From: Parastagonospora avenae f. sp. tritici 18332-5
Lineage: Eukaryota; Ascomycota; Dothideomycetes; Pleosporales; Phaeosphaeriaceae
DNA: 64,000 bases
Direction: 5' to 3'
Assembly (NCBI GenBank): GCA_022559985.1
Contig: JAFJTR010000080.1
Coordinates: 62,001 to 126,000, forward strand
The position numbers and the translations under genes are program-made. A model generated the notes under the pieces. That model was not told the DNA's origin and made no database searches. It worked only from the letters and a program-made list of their open reading frames with translations. Of the stretch, positions 34,473-46,202 are shown one piece after another. The stretch's first letter is position 1, and each line of letters opens with the position of its first letter.

Positions 34473-34751
34473 TGTATCTACCTTGAGTGAAAGAGACGAA
34501 GAGTTTCACGGATAGAGATGGAGATACGGAGATACGAGCTGTCACAGTTGGAAATGGTGTCACTCAGATGATGTTGCAATAGCCACAAGTCTAGATGTCA
34601 CAAATAGACGAGTATCTTTCTAGTTAGATCACATAAGGGTAGAGTGGTTAAATACTTCACGACAATAATTATACAATTATTCATATTTCATGCACAGTTC
34701 GCATTGTCTACGGTTCCAGTTCTACTCATGTAGTCCATGGACGATCATGTC

Positions 34752-35120
34752 TTACCTCTTCGGCTTCGCTCCCTCTAGCGTAACGTCATATTCCGGATAA
34801 TTTCTACTCTTACCACCCTTCCTGTTTGACGGCTTACGTGAGGGAGTCTCGTACACCGCCTCCTTTCCACGGTCTTCGATCATGCTATCAGGACTATCAT
34901 TAGGAGCTGTATTATCCTCTGACGACGGCGCTGGCTTGGGAGCTGGCATGTTTTCAGAGAGCGGCTTCTCGGGACTATGTTGGCGTGCTGGTGTCGGTAC
35001 TATGTCTGTATCTGGGATGAGAGGAGGTATGGACGTTTCGCCCAGGCCAGTTGATATTGAGGAGCCAGTACTAGTGAGTTCATCCCGGGAAGCTTTGGAA
35101 TGTGTTGTTTGATCCGGCAT
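34752..35120 (-). CDS. Small disordered hypothetical protein, 122 aa
   Basis: Single-exon frame with an ATG start and no known domain. It is rich in Ser, Pro, Thr, Glu and Lys (PTPARQHSPEKPLSEN, PAPKPAPSSEDN), ending with a basic tail RKPSNRKGGKSRNYPEYDV. It converges with the 202-aa gene, with 279 bp between stops. The tail could serve as a nuclear signal. Low-complexity composition makes function prediction impossible. Confidence 0.45.
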   Translation of the reverse strand: MPDQTTHSKASRDELTSTGSSISTGLGETSIPPLIPDTDIVPTPARQHSPEKPLSENMPAPKPAPSSEDNTAPNDSPDSMIEDRGKEAVYETPSRKPSNRKGGKSRNYPEYDVTLEGAKPKR

Positions 35121-35922
35121 TTTGTGAAGTCTTGAGATACTTGCAACAAGTTGTGGTGCTGGGAAATATTTATCCCATTCTGATCAAATAGCACAAGCAC
35201 GACTGATTATGCAGCAAGCACGCATAACACGTAGCAGTGATTAATCATTGTCTGTTCAGACAGATATGTTAGAAAGTCAGCCTTGACGTGAGAAGAAGAT
35301 GTTGATTGTTTTGCGACGGCGGACTTCTGAAGTCACGTCTCCACGGCTAGTCGATACCTAGGCATCAAAAGAGGTTTGTTTCAGTCTATGTCACTAGAAG
35401 AGTTACGTCATCTTTCCTATAAAGAAGGCCAACTCAGCCACTTTATGCACCAGCTGAAATCCCCAACATCATTGCAGTGCAAGAAGGAACCAAGAAGGCC
35501 CAATAATGACGCTTGGTACGCATTAGTACGTAGCAAGCAAGCCCTCAACGCCCTTTTGCAAAAGCCCCTGGAACAAACAACACCAACAAAATCCCCATGA
35601 AGGGTCATTCTGTAAGATACACAGGTGTCTTAACTTAAGCGATACAAGCCTTCCTCACACAAATACATCGCCCTCCAAGAGTCTCCAACCCCCTCCACCC
35701 TCACAACCACAAAACCACAATCTCTCCATCTCACCACTGTCAGACGCAGGTATGCACTCACTGCGCCAGCATACCAAAAAGGTAACAATGATCAATGAAC
35801 ATCGATTATGTGTGCAGAATAGTATGTATCGTCAGCCAGGTCTGACAACCAGCCCCATCACCACTCTACCCCTCTCCAAACACCTCCCTTATTTATATCT
35901 CCAACCCGCAGCATTCCCACTC
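35121..35922. other. Intergenic, with one weak ORF
   Basis: A plus frame from ATG 35388 to 35600 (70 aa, MSLEELRHLSYKEGQ start) is the only candidate; it has no motif and no splice support. Pyrimidine-rich sequence fills about 35680-35760. Confidence 0.35.
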
Positions 35923-36228
35923 TCACTTCCGATATCCCCGCCGCCACCCCCCAAAAGCAGCCCAGATGCTAGCCCAAGTGCTCTTCCAGTCGTCCCCCTC
36001 ACCCTCCTTCTCCCGCAATTCTCCAGCCCAAGAGCTCACTCCCATGCACAAGCCCGATGTAGGCGAGTACACAAGAGGAAGATGCCGGACTGTAGGAATA
36101 GTCGTCTTTCCCAGTATCGTAGGGATCGAGGAGATGAACTGCGGCTAGATGGTGTCATTCTCACAGGCTGTGTTTGCGAGGGTTTGCCAGTAGAAGTCGT
36201 CGGGATGTGTTGGTGGAGAGTCGGACAT
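35923..36228 (-). CDS. Tentative two-exon small protein, 76 aa
   Basis: Model: exons 36165-36228 and 35923-36089 around a 75-nt intron (GTGAGA donor, CCTACAG acceptor) that removes the only in-frame TAG. The product starts MSDSPPTHPDDFYWQ, continues FRHLPLVYSPTSGL and CMGVSSWAGELREKEGEGDDW, and ends WAAFGGWRRGYRK. Trp-rich and basic at the end, no known domain. The frame is also open upstream to 36420, so an earlier start is possible. Overlapping plus-strand frames at 35752-36279 compete. Support rests on the splice fit alone. Confidence 0.32.
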
Positions 36229-36514
36229 AAATGGAGAGATGGCGGTTCTGATGTTGGATTTGGGTGTGGGGTGAGGTGAGGTGAAGTGTGAGCTATTGGG
36301 TACGGACGATGGTGTGAATTTTGCACACCGTGGTAAGGCATATATGTGTGCTTGGGGGATGAGACATTGTATCGTCAAGTCGGATACCGATGAGACAGGC
36401 GAGACAGGCGAGACACTCACGTCAAAGATACATGTTGAGGTCAGGTGAACTTTTCAACATTGGTTTGTTGCTTAATAACAGTACAACACCCTCTAATGCT
36501 CCACGTAGTCTACC

Positions 36515-39500
36515 TCAAAGCACAATCAAATTCCCAATCTTCATCCCCTGACTCAAGAAGTGATATCGCCTTCGCACACCCACACTCTTCGCTCTTTTCA
36601 AGAACGCAATCGCCTCCTCCCCGCCATTGACCATGAGCAGCGGAATTGGGTGCGGCCGCAACAGGCCCGAGGGCGAGTGTTGTACATCATCCAAAAGAGG
36701 CTGTACAAATCCTTCTGCGTCGAAACTAACTATGATCACAACTTGTAGGCTGTTGCTTTTAGGTGGGATTGCAGGTATGTTGCGCAGCTTGTCGGAGAAA
36801 GAGCAGCCGCCACGAGGTATGGCAATGACCTGGTACTTCTTCGGGATATCTGCGTCCAGTTTCTCGTTGCAGAGCTGGCCGTCATGCACGTAGATGGAGT
36901 GCCACGGTAGAGGGTTTGCGTCGGTGTATACAAGTTCTGGATCAGTTGTATCAGGTAGCGGCTCGGCGCCAGGTCCGAGCGGAAGTGCGGCTTCGATGGC
37001 ATAGCGTTGTGGCGTCGAGCGTGGCGTCGGTGGTGGCTTCGTGCTCGTATGCGATGGTGCATCTGCGGAAAGCAGGGATTGGATCGAGGCCAGTAAGTTG
37101 GAGAGGTAGGACGGTGATGAAGCGAGAAGATCCGGGTCAACTTCTACAATGGAGTCGTCGAGAAACAAGTCTGAGACACTGTCCAAGCTGGCAAATACGT
37201 TGCTTTCATTAGACGGATCACTTGAAGATGCTGCATCTGCAGTTTCTGGCGATACATCCATGATAAGATCGACTGCATTGGCGTCACGGGTTCGCGTAAA
37301 GAAAGGGTCAAGTGGGTTGAAGTCTTCCATGGTTGCCCGTGACATGAAGACCTTTTCATCCCGCCCGAGAGCAGTGTTGGAGATGGCGTAGATGCGGAAG
37401 TGCTCCGGAAGCTTGCTGTCCTTCAGTGCATTTGTTGACTTGTCTTCCTCGCGAACCATGCCTAGGCGCAGTCCGCTCATTGAACTGACCAAGATGCCTT
37501 CATTGACTCGCTGCATACCGCCGGCTTGCAGCGAATTGGGCATGTTGGGGAATGAAAGATCGAAGGTTGTTCGATATGCCAGAGCCGAACTTGTCGCATT
37601 TCGAGGAATGTACTCTATTGGCAAGGTCCATGGATAGTAAGTAAAGTTCGAAGGCGAATGAATGTTCGTGTGTGAGACACTGGGGTGGCCAGCACTGTAT
37701 TCAATGAGTGGCGTGCCGAGCGAATCCGTGACTGGCATGAGGTGCAGGCGTGCAAGGTTGGCAGCATGGAAGACATCGGGTCGAGCAGCAGTAGCTGAGA
37801 TACTGAATGGCAGGTGGGCTGGCGGAAGGGGGCATAGACCAGGCGCTGGCTGTCGTTCGGCCAGTGGCGGTTCCGCGCGGGGAGCTCGACGCGGCCGCAG
37901 TCGCTTTGGTATGACAAGAGGGTGGCCTTCGGTCGTGAAGACAAAAGGTGCATCCCATGTGTTAAGTGGGTGCGATGGATCAAACAGCAAGAAAAGGTAC
38001 TTTGCAGTTTCACCTAGGAAGAAACTTTCCATGCGATCGCTAAGTTCTCCACTGCGGACATCCTGGAGACCAGCCCAACCGCACTTTGTCCAGCAACGAC
38101 GCTTGATATCGCGAAGTGCCATCTCGCCTGTATGTAGATACCAGGGATCTTTTGTAGCATGATAAAGATACCAAGTAGACTCAATCCACTCAGGTCTGCC
38201 GCCCCACCAACGTAGACCGTGTTCAATGTTGCCAGTAACAGTGGACCATCTCTCTGGCAAAGCAGAGTATCTGGTCCAAAGAGCAGTGTAGAGCAGATGT
38301 GTCTCAATTGCTTCGTCCAGTTTGCCGGCCATGGCCAGGAGACCCTGGTAGAAAGCACTCAGACTGTCGATCCAGAAAGCTCGGATTGCGCCAGTGTATA
38401 GATCTACTTGAGCGTAATGAGGGTGCTGCTGCTGTGCTCCGCGGTAGATTTGACGCTTGATGCCATCGTGCGCGTCCTCCCACGCAGCAAGAAATGCATC
38501 GGGAGATTCGGTTTTTGCGTTTACAGAGTCGTATGGTAACCCAGAGAGCAGGATGTGCGTCTTGAGAGCATACTCAAAAAAGCTGTCAATACCGGCACCA
38601 ATACCAGTATAGGGCGACACCCACTGCCCGGTTTCAGCGTCAATGCCGCCTCCAATGAGTCCAATACTGCTGCGCCGGTCCCAGACGGCCCAAAAAGCGT
38701 CTTTGGCTGCTTTCTCGTAGCGCGGGTTGCCGGTTAATCGACTGAGGGTGGAGAACTCGAGCACCAGACTCGCCGCACCTGCACTGCATGTCTCGGTGAT
38801 CTCGGTGCCCCTCTCGCGGGGATTTGTACCGCACTGTCCATCTTTGGCATCCATGTTCAAAGGCGAATTGGCATAAAATGGAACGCCATGGCGTAGGTTA
38901 ACCCGAGGGTAGGGGAGACCGGTTGGTGTATGGAAGGCCGGTAGGAGACGATCTGCAAGGTCGTTGGCGAGGCGCAGGAGCTGTCCATCGTAGACCAATC
39001 CGTTGGACCAGAATATGCCCTGCCTGCTTTTCCTCTTTTCTTCCTTGGCGACATAATCCCGAATGGGAAGGTCTCCGACAGCAAACTGGTGTGCACTGAG
39101 CAGTCCCCCTACGCCGCGAATGACCGTCTCGAACACCTGCACTTTGCTGTCGAGATCAAAGCCCCGCGCTCTTGCTCCCTGCCCGCTCGGTCTAGCTGTA
39201 CCGTCCCCATAGTTCTCTACGAGAAGCTTGATGCCGTCTTGGAAATCTTCAAGCGGCTTGTTCCTCCCTTGATCGTCTGGCGACGGCGAAGAAGCGAGGA
39301 TGGCAAGGGTCGATAAGCTATCAATCAGTGTCAAAGAATAGTTTCCCAAGACGTCGTTGACTTCGATGTGTGCGGGGTTATGGCGATCACGTGTCAATGG
39401 CCCGCATGTCAGTGGTCGTAATTCGTCTTCAGGGAAGGCATGTTCCATGTAGTTGTCATAGCCATGGTAAAAGATGTCGCGTGTCTCTTGTCTGCATTGG

Positions 39501-39696
39501 TCATTGTCAGCAGTGAAGCGTTGATAGACATTCAATGTTAGGATACACACCTTAGTCCGGCAATGACTTCATCGGTCATGCAATGTGCGGCTGTCGCCCA
39601 GCAACATATCCACAGCAGAGCAGTCCATAGTAGGTGAAAGCGAAGTCCTCCGGGCATTGGCGCATTCCGCCGCAGAGGCCTGGCAGTCTGTCGCAT
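36515..39696 (-). CDS. MNL1: ER-degradation alpha-mannosidase, GH47 (EDEM/Htm1/Mnl1-like)
   Basis: Trims mannose from misfolded glycoproteins in the ER lumen, marking them for ER-associated degradation. Exons are 39551-39696 and 36515-39491, with a 59-nt intron (GTGTGT donor, CTAAC branch, ATGCAG). Product 1,040 aa from ATG 39696; ATG 39657 (1,027 aa) gives a more typical signal peptide, MPGGLRFHLLWTALLWICC. GH47 motifs: VNDVLGNYSLTLIDSLSTLAIL, FETVIRGVGGLLSAHQ, TEITETCSAGAASLVLEFS, GAGIDSFFEYALK, GGRPEWIESTWYLYHATKD, CGWAGLQDVRSGELSDRMESFFLGET and VFTTEGHP. A protease-associated domain sits near residues 880-1000 (IAIPRGGCSFSDKLRN), as in Htm1 and EDEM relatives. The long low-complexity stretch before it varies in fungi. 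No HDEL-type tail. Divergent from TIM50. Confidence 0.95.
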
Positions 39697-40023
39697 GCCC
39701 AAGAACGTGTGCGTGCGGCGACATGAGACTGCAGCGTCTAGGGCCAGTGGGGAGGGAGCGGGAGGTAGTGGACACGGGCGGGAGGCGCCATGGAGTGCAT
39801 GCGGCGTCGGTGAAGTTGGACACCTTGCCATATGACGGCCTCGAAAACGGCCGTGCGGGCCCTGGCGTCATTCTCAGCGATAGCTTTGGTGCGGTCTTCC
39901 GAAGCATCTTCAAATTATTGCGCGCCACCTCCACTTCCGCCCGCCCTTCTTCTGCGCACTTTCTTTTCGTCCATGCCCGGTAGACTGGTGTTATTGCCCT
40001 AATTTCTATTGGTCTCCGCCATA
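39697..40023. promoter_or_regulatory. Shared divergent promoter region, MNL1 / TIM50
   Basis: Only 327 bp separate the two start codons, so the promoters and 5' leaders of both genes must fit here or overlap coding sequence. CTCCACTTCCGCCCGCC-like pyrimidine-rich sequence lies ahead of TIM50. No TATA box is obvious. Frames reading through this interval are shadows. Confidence 0.6.
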
Positions 40024-41857
40024 ATGCTGACCCGAGCCGGCCTGCGTGCGCTGCGCATCTGCCCTGCACTTGCAGTCCCGCGCACCACCCCCATAGCCTC
40101 TGCATCGCAATGGCCACGCACATATGCCAGCAACAACCGGAGAAAAGACAACACGTGGAAGAAGACGGATCCCATCAAGTTCGACGAGAAGAACAAGGCG
40201 CGCGCGAACCCCGTCAATCCCTCAGAACAGCCCGAGTTTGACACAGCGGCATCCCCTGACCGCAACACAGCACCAGATGCAACACAGACTTCAAGACCGA
40301 ATGGAAGTGCGACGCAGGCTTCGGTCGATGCGGGCAAGGACATGAAGCGGGACGAACAGGCAGAAATGGACGGTCCCAAGTCATCCGCCGAAAACACAGA
40401 TCCCACCACCGAAAGCCCCGAGGCCCAGCAGAGACCCCAGAAGCCGCTGCCCGATCTGCGACAAGGGATTCCCTCGACGTTTGGAGCCGAATTTGCTGGC
40501 GAGGGCAAGGCGAAGGACGCGGAAGACTTTGAGGAGCCTGCCCCAGGTAGCACAGGCGGGCGAGAGGGCGGCGAGCTCCCCAAGTCGGCGTACGAGACGA
40601 GTACGGACAGGCGGAGGAACCGTGTCGCGAACTGGTCATATCTGGCCATGCTTCTGTTCGGCACAACAGGCGCCGTATACATGGGCCGGAACTGGGAGAC
40701 GGAGGAGGAAGAGCAAGCACATGTTGACGCGCCCAACGGCTGGAGCATCGGCCAGATGTACGCGCGTGCGGCTGCCCGTATCAACGGACAGAAGGCCTAC
40801 TACACAGAACCTACCTTCCAGAAGCTGCTGCCCGACAAGGACAAGATCCCTGGAGGAGCACCGGAATTGACTCTGGTCCTGAGTTTAGAAGACCTCCTGC
40901 TGCACTCGGAATGGAGCACCAAGCACGGCTACCGACTGGCGAAGCGACCTGGCCTCGACTACTTCCTCCGATATCTCAGTTCACAGTATGAGCTCGTCAT
41001 ATTCACCTCCGTCAAATCCATGGACGCCGATCCCATCATCCGAAAACTCGATCCCTTCCGTCTCGTCATGTGGCCACTGTTCCGCGAGGCAACGCGGTTC
41101 GAGAAGGGCGAGTACATCAAGGTATGATACTTGATGCAGGCACATGTGCTACCGCTAACAAGCGCAGGATCTTTCCTACCTCAACCGCGACCTTTCCAAA
41201 GTCATCATCATGGACACCGACCCATCGCACGTCAAGCTGCAGCCCGAGAACGCCATTGTCATGCCCAAGTGGAAGGGTGAGTCTGGCGACAAGGGCCTCG
41301 TAGCCATGATTCCCTTCCTCGAGTATCTCGCCATGATGTCGCAGACAGGGCAACCAATAGACGTGCGTACAGTTCTCAAGTCGATGGAAGGCAAGGATAT
41401 CCCGACAGAATACGCCCGCCGCGAAGCAAAGCTCCGTGAGGCTTTCAACCACGATCTCGCCGACCAAAAGCGCAAGACCAAAGGCAGCGCGGGTGGCATG
41501 TTCATGAAGAGCTTGGGTCTAGATGCCGCAAAGCCCGGAATGGTTCTTGGCGACCAGAACCTCTCTCAAGGAATGGCAGAGGGCAAGATGATGATCGACA
41601 TGTACCGCGATTTCAACAGGCAAAACTACGAGCACCTCGACAAGCAGATTCGAGAAAACGGAGACTCGTGGCTGAAAGAGATGGCCGATGAAGAAAAGAA
41701 GATGCAAGAAGCACAACTGAACGAGATGAAGGCCAGCACATTCGGCTGGCTGGGTGGTAAAGCTGCGCCCGAGAGTGCGACAGTACCCTCAGCAGGCACA
41801 GCGGAGGCTGCAGCTGCTTCACACAGCACCGGAGCATCTCCCAATCAGTCCAAATGA
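40024..41857 (+). CDS. TIM50: Mitochondrial inner-membrane import receptor Tim50
   Basis: Receptor of the TIM23 complex; it binds presequences emerging from the TOM pore and keeps the TIM23 channel closed at rest. Exons are 40024-41121 and 41168-41857, with a 46-nt intron (GTATGA, CTAAC branch, GCGCAG). Product 595 aa. Layout: Arg-rich presequence (MLTRAGLRALRICPALAVPR), a long polar matrix/linker segment, one membrane span (NWSYLAMLLFGTTGAVYMG, about residue 210), then the intermembrane-space FCP1/NIF-like domain. That domain has TLVLSLEDLLLHSEWS in place of the DxDxT phosphatase motif, as expected for Tim50, then RPGLDYFLRYLSSQYELVIFTS, and KVIIMDTDPSHVKLQPENAI. The protein is longer than yeast Tim50 (476 aa), mainly through the N-terminal linker. 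Confidence 0.97.
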
Positions 41858-42165
41858 GGTGATGTAGTTATAGGATGAAGCAAAAGATACCATGATTCCA
41901 CTCTATGATCTGATAATCGGGCGTTTGTTGTACATCTGTAGGGTTTCAATGGTTGGGGCTGGATAGAAACAGCGCGGTCCGCGCACCGAGTGTATGTATG
42001 ATATGTTGGAGCACTAAAAGTATGAAATCATTCCAGACGCTACACTAGCGCGCCTCGGCCTGGCTTTAAACGGACTTAGTGACCCGTGGACGCGGGCGGG
42101 GTCACATCTCACCATCTCTCCCACACACAATCAGTCCTATTACAATCACTAATCTTTACGGTGCA

Positions 42166-43578
42166 ATGTCGGCGTCCCTCTTTTCTCTGCCCTTGGAGCT
42201 CCGAGAACAGATCTACAGCCTCTACTTCAAGCCATCTGACCGTCTCCACCACTCCCAGAAGCTCAATGAGGAAGGCTTCTACGGTGGCGTGTATCGCTTC
42301 GAGTTCCAGCTGTTGAGGGTGAACAAGCAAATCTACAATGAGGCCAAGGCTGTGTGGCATAGAGAGAATATCTTTGTCAAAATCGCGACGCCGTGGCCTA
42401 GTGCGGGTATGTATCGCGTTTACTTGATGAGTGAGGAGGACGGCATGTATGAGGATGAAGACTGGCCGGGAGGGAGTGGTGAGTTTGACCTTGTGGAATT
42501 GCGAAGAGAACCGAGATGTGGTGATATGAAGATTGGTAGGGTAGTGCTAACACTTGTGCTTCTAGTAAACCACATCGCCCACGAAGGACTCGTGCCTATT
42601 GTCTGCACCGATGGGCGCGCCGACAAGTTTACAACAGAACACGCCCTCGTGTCCATCACCGCGCCATTCCACCAAGCTGTCCCTGAACACATGGTCGTCG
42701 TCCTCGCCGACGATATACACCTCTTCAGCCAAACATGGTACTACAGCGCTTTATCCTACCCCATGCTCAACGACCGCCTCTCCACAACCTTCACCCTCCT
42801 CAAGCCCTCCACCAGCCTCCAAACCCAACGTCGCCTCCTCCTCCCCTTCACGCAAATCAAGGGCCTCTACAGCAAGGAAGTCACCAACTACGCACGCGAA
42901 GTGCGCCTCGAGCTAGAAATAGGAATGTCCACCCCGCTCCCCACCCTCTCGCAATGCTGCGAATCCGCCGCTGACCTTATGACCCAAGGCGACGCCCTCG
43001 TCTCCACTGACCCCAAAGCCGCGCTGGAGCTCTACACCGCCGCCTTCCGCGCCATCCACATCCTCATCCACGGCCGCACGCGCCGCGTCCTTGCCGATGC
43101 CTTCTTCCACCACCCCATCACCACAGGGCGCTTCACGCACCAAACAGGCCTGAGCGTGCGCATCGTGCTGCGCCTCAAGCTTGTCTCGCGCACCGTGCTC
43201 GCACATCTCAAGATGCGCAACCCCGCCGAAGCGCTCTTCTGGGGCATGCGCAGCATCAACATCATGCGCGAGAGCATGGACGTGGAGTTTGAAGACTTTG
43301 TGCACGACTTTGTGGGCGGCGAGGATGTCAGCTGGATTTATATGCGCGCGGGCATTGCGGTGTGGATGCTGGAGGGGCGGGGGGACGCCGGGCTCGAGGA
43401 AGGGAGTGAGGAGTTGTGGGCGGCGGCGGGCAGGTTCATGAAGAAGAGGGATAGGAAGGAGGTGAGGCGGGAGTTGAGGGGGTTTGGGGTCGAGCAGAGG
43501 GATGTGGAGAGGTTTTTTGGGGAGGCGGAGAGGGGGAGTGCGAGTGCAAGTGCGCAGGATGGGAGTGGGGAGGGGTAG
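42166..43578 (+). CDS. F-box-like fungal protein
   Basis: 441 aa from ATG 42166 after removal of an 87-nt intron at 42479-42565 (GTGAGT donor, TGCTAACAC branch, TTCTAG acceptor). The N-terminus SLFSLPLELREQIYSLYF resembles the F-box-like leader common in Dothideomycete proteins, followed by LLRVNKQIYNEA. The rest is helical and unassigned, including a segment with tetratricopeptide-like spacing (ADLMTQGDALVSTDPKAALELYTAAF). If the F-box is real, the protein would select substrates for an SCF ubiquitin ligase. The intron is a multiple of three and contains no stop, so retention would give a 470-aa product. The 3' coding end is very G-rich. Confidence 0.72.
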   Translation: MSASLFSLPLELREQIYSLYFKPSDRLHHSQKLNEEGFYGGVYRFEFQLLRVNKQIYNEAKAVWHRENIFVKIATPWPSAGMYRVYLMSEEDGMYEDEDWPGGSGEFDLVELRREPRCGDMKIGRVVLTLVLLVNHIAHEGLVPIVCTDGRADKFTTEHALVSITAPFHQAVPEHMVVVLADDIHLFSQTWYYSALSYPMLNDRLSTTFTLLKPSTSLQTQRRLLLPFTQIKGLYSKEVTNYAREVRLELEIGMSTPLPTLSQCCESAADLMTQGDALVSTDPKAALELYTAAFRAIHILIHGRTRRVLADAFFHHPITTGRFTHQTGLSVRIVLRLKLVSRTVLAHLKMRNPAEALFWGMRSINIMRESMDVEFEDFVHDFVGGEDVSWIYMRAGIAVWMLEGRGDAGLEEGSEELWAAAGRFMKKRDRKEVRRELRGFGVEQRDVERFFGEAERGSASASAQDGSGEG

Positions 43579-44453
43579 AGAAGATTTTGATAGTTTCTGT
43601 TCTGAGAATGCATTAGACCACGTTTAGAGGCATTTCCTTGGGTGTTACAACAAGATTACTATCTTGTACTCGTGGAGGATTCCAGGAACAATTATGACCG
43701 AACCCCAGTCTTTCTCGCACTAGATTTTCTTTATTTCTATTTTGCGCAGTCTGGTGGTTCTTTTTTCCTTAAACAGGTGTGCTAGTCACAGACGTCCTTC
43801 AACACAGAAGCCATCCGCCGGAAGACTCCATCCGCCTCATGTCAATCAAAAGTGGATGTTGGGAGCCATGTCTAACGTACAGTATCGATGTGGGATAGTC
43901 AAGTAACACAGAGCTCGCGTGTAACAACACCACGAACAGTCAAAATCCAACGCGCGTAGAGATAGCAGAGAATCAATCAATCATCTACTCAACTCGTTGC
44001 AACGACCGTTACTTGATTCAACCCCATACCTTTGCCGTGTCAACAGTGGAGCCACCCAAGTGTCATACGGGTGCAGTACCCGAACGTGAATGGCAGTTTG
44101 ATGGCAGCGGAGCATTCATGTGCGAGTCACCATGCTTGTTCTCTCGGATTTAGTGCACTGTTTTCATGGTATATATACTTCTATCTGCAAGCACAAAATG
44201 TCTGTGCAGGTGTTGATGAGAGTGTATGGGGGTGACTCTCTGTATATGGTCACGAGGGATATGTGTGTCATGTCCGCCATGCTGGTTTGGTATGGGGTAG
44301 TTTCTGGAGCGCGGGAAGCCCGGGTGATGACATAGCTCGGGGGGATGGAGCTCGTTGGAGCTCATGCATTCACTCCCGTTCGGCTCTGCAACAGAGCGGA
44401 CTTCCTCCAGCCTGGTCTCACGCCCCAGATCAACCATGCATCGTCGTGCCTCA
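43579..44453. other. Intergenic, no supported gene
   Basis: 875 bp between convergent genes (F-box-like and MFS). Frames at 44032-44335 are short and without motif. Confidence 0.5.
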
Positions 44454-46202
44454 TCACAGTCCGTAGATGAACGTCCACTTGCGATCTGCATACCGCGTCG
44501 CAAGCACTCTCTCCGCATGCACTTCCTCGCCACTCAAGCGCGCCAGCACTGCTCTCCTGCGCCTATTCACAGCCTCAAGCGTGGACCGATACGCCGTGTA
44601 TCCCAGCAGCGCTGCGACGACGAATCCCAGCGTGGCATAGAACGGCGCGAGGTATCTAGGCGCGAAGCGCTTCTTGTAGAGCTGCGCGCCAATGACGCCC
44701 GCGATGTTGCCGAAGCCATTGACGCCGAGGACGAGCGAGCGCTTGCCCGGCTCGGGCGTGTTGTCGCTCAGCCAGACCATGGTGAGTGGAGCGGCGATGT
44801 AGCTGCCGAACAGGAGGATGCAGAGACCGGCATACTTGACGCGATTGCTGGGGGATGTCACGACGACGATGAGGCCGACAAGGGAGATTAGGATGCCCAC
44901 GACGATGTGGTAGCCGCGCTCCTTGCTGTTGAAAGTTAGCTGGCTGCAACACTGAGTGGTTGGGGGTGGGCTGGAGGGTACCGGTGATCGGAGCTGAGAG
45001 CGAAGAGGAACAAACCGATTGCGCCACAGACATAGGGCGGCACTGACATCTGGGACACAGCTCGGGTTATTTTCGCGAGGTACTAGAACCTAAAGTCATT
45101 GGTACTTACCAGGTTGGCTTGGATGGACGAGTATCCAAGCCCCTGCACGACCAGTGGCAGGAACACGGAAAACGTCTGATTAGGCACGCTCGCGCATATG
45201 TTAAACACAAGGACGTACCACGTCTTCCAGTCCTTGGCCGTCTCGACGACATCGCGCCTAGTTAGCTGGTCTTCCAGTATGCCATTGCTGTTGTACGCAG
45301 GAGTGTAGTCAGCATTGTCTTTGGTGATGCGAGCAACTGCGAAGAGCCGCTCGTCTGCATCTAGAAACCAAGCGGATCCTGGACCAGCTGGAAGCCAGAA
45401 CCAGGCGATAGCAGCTATCAAGATGGTGAGTATGCCCTCGATGAGGAAGAGGTACTGCCAATTGTGCAGTCCATAGCCGCGGAGATGGAAGACTCCAAAT
45501 GCTTTGTCACACTGGTCAATCATGCATTCAATTAGCCGTGGACACGCGCTGATCACGTACCGATCGAGCCTGAAAAAGCGCCGGCTACGGCATACTGGCC
45601 GTAAAAAAGCGCGAGTCGGACCGCCAGATCGTACCTGCAGTAGAAGCAAGACAGATATGCAACAGCAGTTGGATAGAAGCCCGCTTCGAAGGCACCAATT
45701 AACAGCCTCATTGCGATGAGGCTTGAACGCCCGCGGATGAATGCATTGGCAACAGTGAAAACGCCCCACCCTGTCTTTGTAATGTCAAGCCACCATTTGT
45801 TGACATCCGTGGAGCGCATTTGAGGAGGCTCACCATCATGATTGGGATCCAGCGCTTGGCCCCCAGCCATCTTCCCAACGCAGCTGAGGGCGGCTGGAAC
45901 AACACAAAAGTAACGAAGAAAAGCGACACCGCCAGATTCAGGTCGTCAGGAGTCGCTCCAATATCTCGACTGAACCCTGCCGCAAGGTGAGCTGATGTAG
46001 CTGCTCGCACGCTCGCGACTCTCTACTTACCCTGAGTCTCTGCGTTACCAATATTGGACCGATCAAGTCCGTTGAAGAGGTAGAGAAGAGAGAGGAAGGG
46101 TAGGAGCGCAATATCCATCTTCCTGTTCAACCGTCGAGACGACACTTGTTCAGCCGCGCTACATATCTGCTCCCCAGTCGAGTCTGAATGGTCACTGTCC
46201 AT
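44454..46202 (-). CDS. MFS transporter, anion:cation symporter type (Dal5/Tna1-like)
   Basis: 486 aa in six exons: 46031-46202, 45834-45976, 45561-45774, 45110-45501, 44982-45049 and 44454-44925. Introns are 54, 59, 59, 60 and 56 nt, all phase-consistent. It reads as a 12-span major facilitator. Features typical of the allantoate/nicotinate/pantothenate group: RRLNRKMDIALLPFLSLLYLFNGLDRSNIGNAET at helix 1, GRWLGAKRWIP in loop 2-3, IGAFEAGFYPTAVAYLSCFY, and the SDHR..KERGYH loop before helix 9. Substrates of this group are small organic anions (vitamins, allantoate, sugar acids), so sugar-acid uptake is conceivable but not shown. The same-strand Zn2Cys6 regulator lies upstream and a glycosidase-like gene beyond it. 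Confidence 0.92.

Noticed and set aside
35752..36279. 175-codon plus frame rich in Pro and Leu
   Set aside because: No motif; the text is poor after residue 90, and the minus-strand splice model explains the interval at least as well.
36391..36417. GAGACAGGC short tandem units
   Set aside because: Fewer than four units of a 9-mer; simple-sequence noise rather than a structured array.
42913..43305. 130-codon minus-strand frame inside the F-box-like gene
   Set aside because: A shadow produced by GC-rich codons of the plus-strand gene.
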